Assembly (NCBI GenBank): GCA_035494855.1
Contig: DATJGR010000299.1
Coordinates: 1-12,679 of the forward strand
Length of the DNA: 12,679 nucleotides
Source: DATJGR01 sp035494855
Lineage (GTDB): Bacteria > Pseudomonadota > Gammaproteobacteria > Pseudomonadales > Azotimanducaceae
Direction: 5' to 3'
Shown here: piece by piece, positions 12,015 to 12,679 of the stretch
Position numbering within the stretch: position 1 is the first letter of the stretch
Layout of the letters: the number at the start of each line of letters is the position of its first letter
The notes under the pieces: model-generated
Databases searched by the model: none
Seen by the model: the letters and a program-made list of their open reading frames with translations, nothing else
Told to the model about the DNA's origin: nothing
Program-made: the position numbers and the translations under genes

Positions 12015-12679
12015 ATGCTGCTGACACTGGTCATCGTCTACCTTCTGGTCACGATCGCGATCGGACTGTGGGCGGCCAAGCGGGTCAAGAACACGGCCGA
12101 CTTCGCCATCGCGGGTCGGCATCTGCCACTCATCATGATCGTTACCACCACGTTCGCGACGTGGTTCGGCGCCGAGACCGTGCTGGGTATTCCCGCGCGC
12201 TTCGTGCAGGGCGGCTTGCACAGCATCGTCGAAGACCCCTTCGGCGCGGGCACCTGCCTGATCCTGGTGGGCCTGTTCTTCGCCGCCAAGTTGTACAAGA
12301 TGACGCTGCTGACGATCAGCGACTACTACCGGGAACGGTTCGGCCGAACGATCGAAGTGGTGTGTTCGCTGATCATCATCCTGAGCTACCTCGGCTGGGT
12401 CTCGGCGCAGGTCACGGCGCTCGGCCTCGTCTTCAACCTGCTTTCCGACAACGTCATTTCGATACCGGTGGGCATGGTGCTCGGAACGGGGTCGATTCTC
12501 GCGTACACGCTGTTCGGCGGCATGTGGTCGGTGGCCGTGACCGACTTCATCCAGATGATCATCCTGGTGCTGGGGTTGGCGGTGATCGCCGTGTTCGCGG
12601 GCAACCAGGCCGGCGGGGCCGACAAGGTGATCGCGCTGGCGGCCAGCAAGGACCTGTTCCACTTCCTGCCCGAGGCCAA
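12015..12679 (+). CDS. Sodium:solute symporter family (SSS) protein, 5' part only
   Basis: Reading from ATG 12015 gives 221 residues open to the window edge; the rest of the gene lies outside (the family is usually about 450-600 residues). It begins directly with a membrane helix (1-21) followed by KRVKNTADFAIAGRHLP (23-38), typical of SSS transporters, where the ADF..AGR block precedes the second helix. Further hydrophobic segments lie near 39-58, 78-91, 116-142, 147-167 and 171-194. The family signature FGGMWSVAVTDFIQ (167-180) is present. It would import a solute with Na+ across the inner membrane; the solute is unknown. The start is 25 bases after the EF-G stop with only a distant AAGGG, so it may depend on read-through from the EF-G transcript. 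Confidence 0.92.
   Translation, partial: MLLTLVIVYLLVTIAIGLWAAKRVKNTADFAIAGRHLPLIMIVTTTFATWFGAETVLGIPARFVQGGLHSIVEDPFGAGTCLILVGLFFAAKLYKMTLLTISDYYRERFGRTIEVVCSLIIILSYLGWVSAQVTALGLVFNLLSDNVISIPVGMVLGTGSILAYTLFGGMWSVAVTDFIQMIILVLGLAVIAVFAGNQAGGADKVIALAASKDLFHFLPEA

Overview
The window is GC-rich, densely packed bacterial chromosomal DNA. An outer-membrane beta-barrel protein with a signal peptide and a predicted outer-membrane lipoprotein point to a Gram-negative host. The gene mix (acyl-CoA ligase, enoyl-CoA hydratase family, VOC, Rieske oxygenase, ACMSD-like amidohydrolase, PhzA/B-like NTF2 protein) and the palindromic intergenic repeats suggest an environmental proteobacterium with broad catabolic ability, perhaps a gammaproteobacterium. 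The lineage is an inference and was not established. No tRNA, rRNA, CRISPR array, transposase or phage gene was seen.

Layout. Positions 1-408 are non-coding and form a repeat island: a 30-nt inverted repeat (1-30 with 251-280), two strong hairpins (87-111 and 154-200) and a compound palindrome (238-336). Positions 409-1980, minus strand, hold a PhzA/B-like NTF2-fold protein and, upstream of it in transcription, an ACMSD-like metal-dependent amidohydrolase. Positions about 2019-2747, plus strand, hold a GNAT acetyltransferase. Positions 2744-5099, minus strand, are a tight three-gene operon (VOC protein, then two crotonase-superfamily proteins) joined by two ATGA start/stop overlaps. Positions 5193-7336, plus strand, hold an acyl-CoA synthetase followed by a small lipoprotein. 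Positions 7510-8124, minus strand, encode an outer-membrane beta-barrel protein; 8385-9563, minus strand, a Rieske oxygenase alpha subunit. Positions 9857-11989, plus strand, encode an elongation factor G of unusual type; from 12015 a sodium:solute symporter runs off the right edge.

How the genes may work together. The divergent pair made by the VOC-crotonase-crotonase operon and the ligase-lipoprotein operon looks like a CoA-thioester catabolic module: the ligase would activate a carboxylic acid and the two crotonase-fold proteins would isomerise or otherwise process the acyl-CoA. Both crotonase-fold proteins lack the two canonical hydratase glutamates and carry one acidic residue at the isomerase position. 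The amidohydrolase, NTF2-like protein and Rieske oxygenase fit a cyclic or aromatic substrate, but the substrate cannot be read from the sequence and no regulator is present.

Most notable observations: an EF-G whose switch I and several other blocks resemble mitochondrial EF-G1 (spdEFG1 type) and which lies next to a transporter rather than in a str operon; a family of odd-length palindromes sharing a GGTGYCWGGCACC core at two distant intergenic sites; and the residue substitutions in the crotonase pair. I found no convincing defence system or other clearly new multi-gene system.
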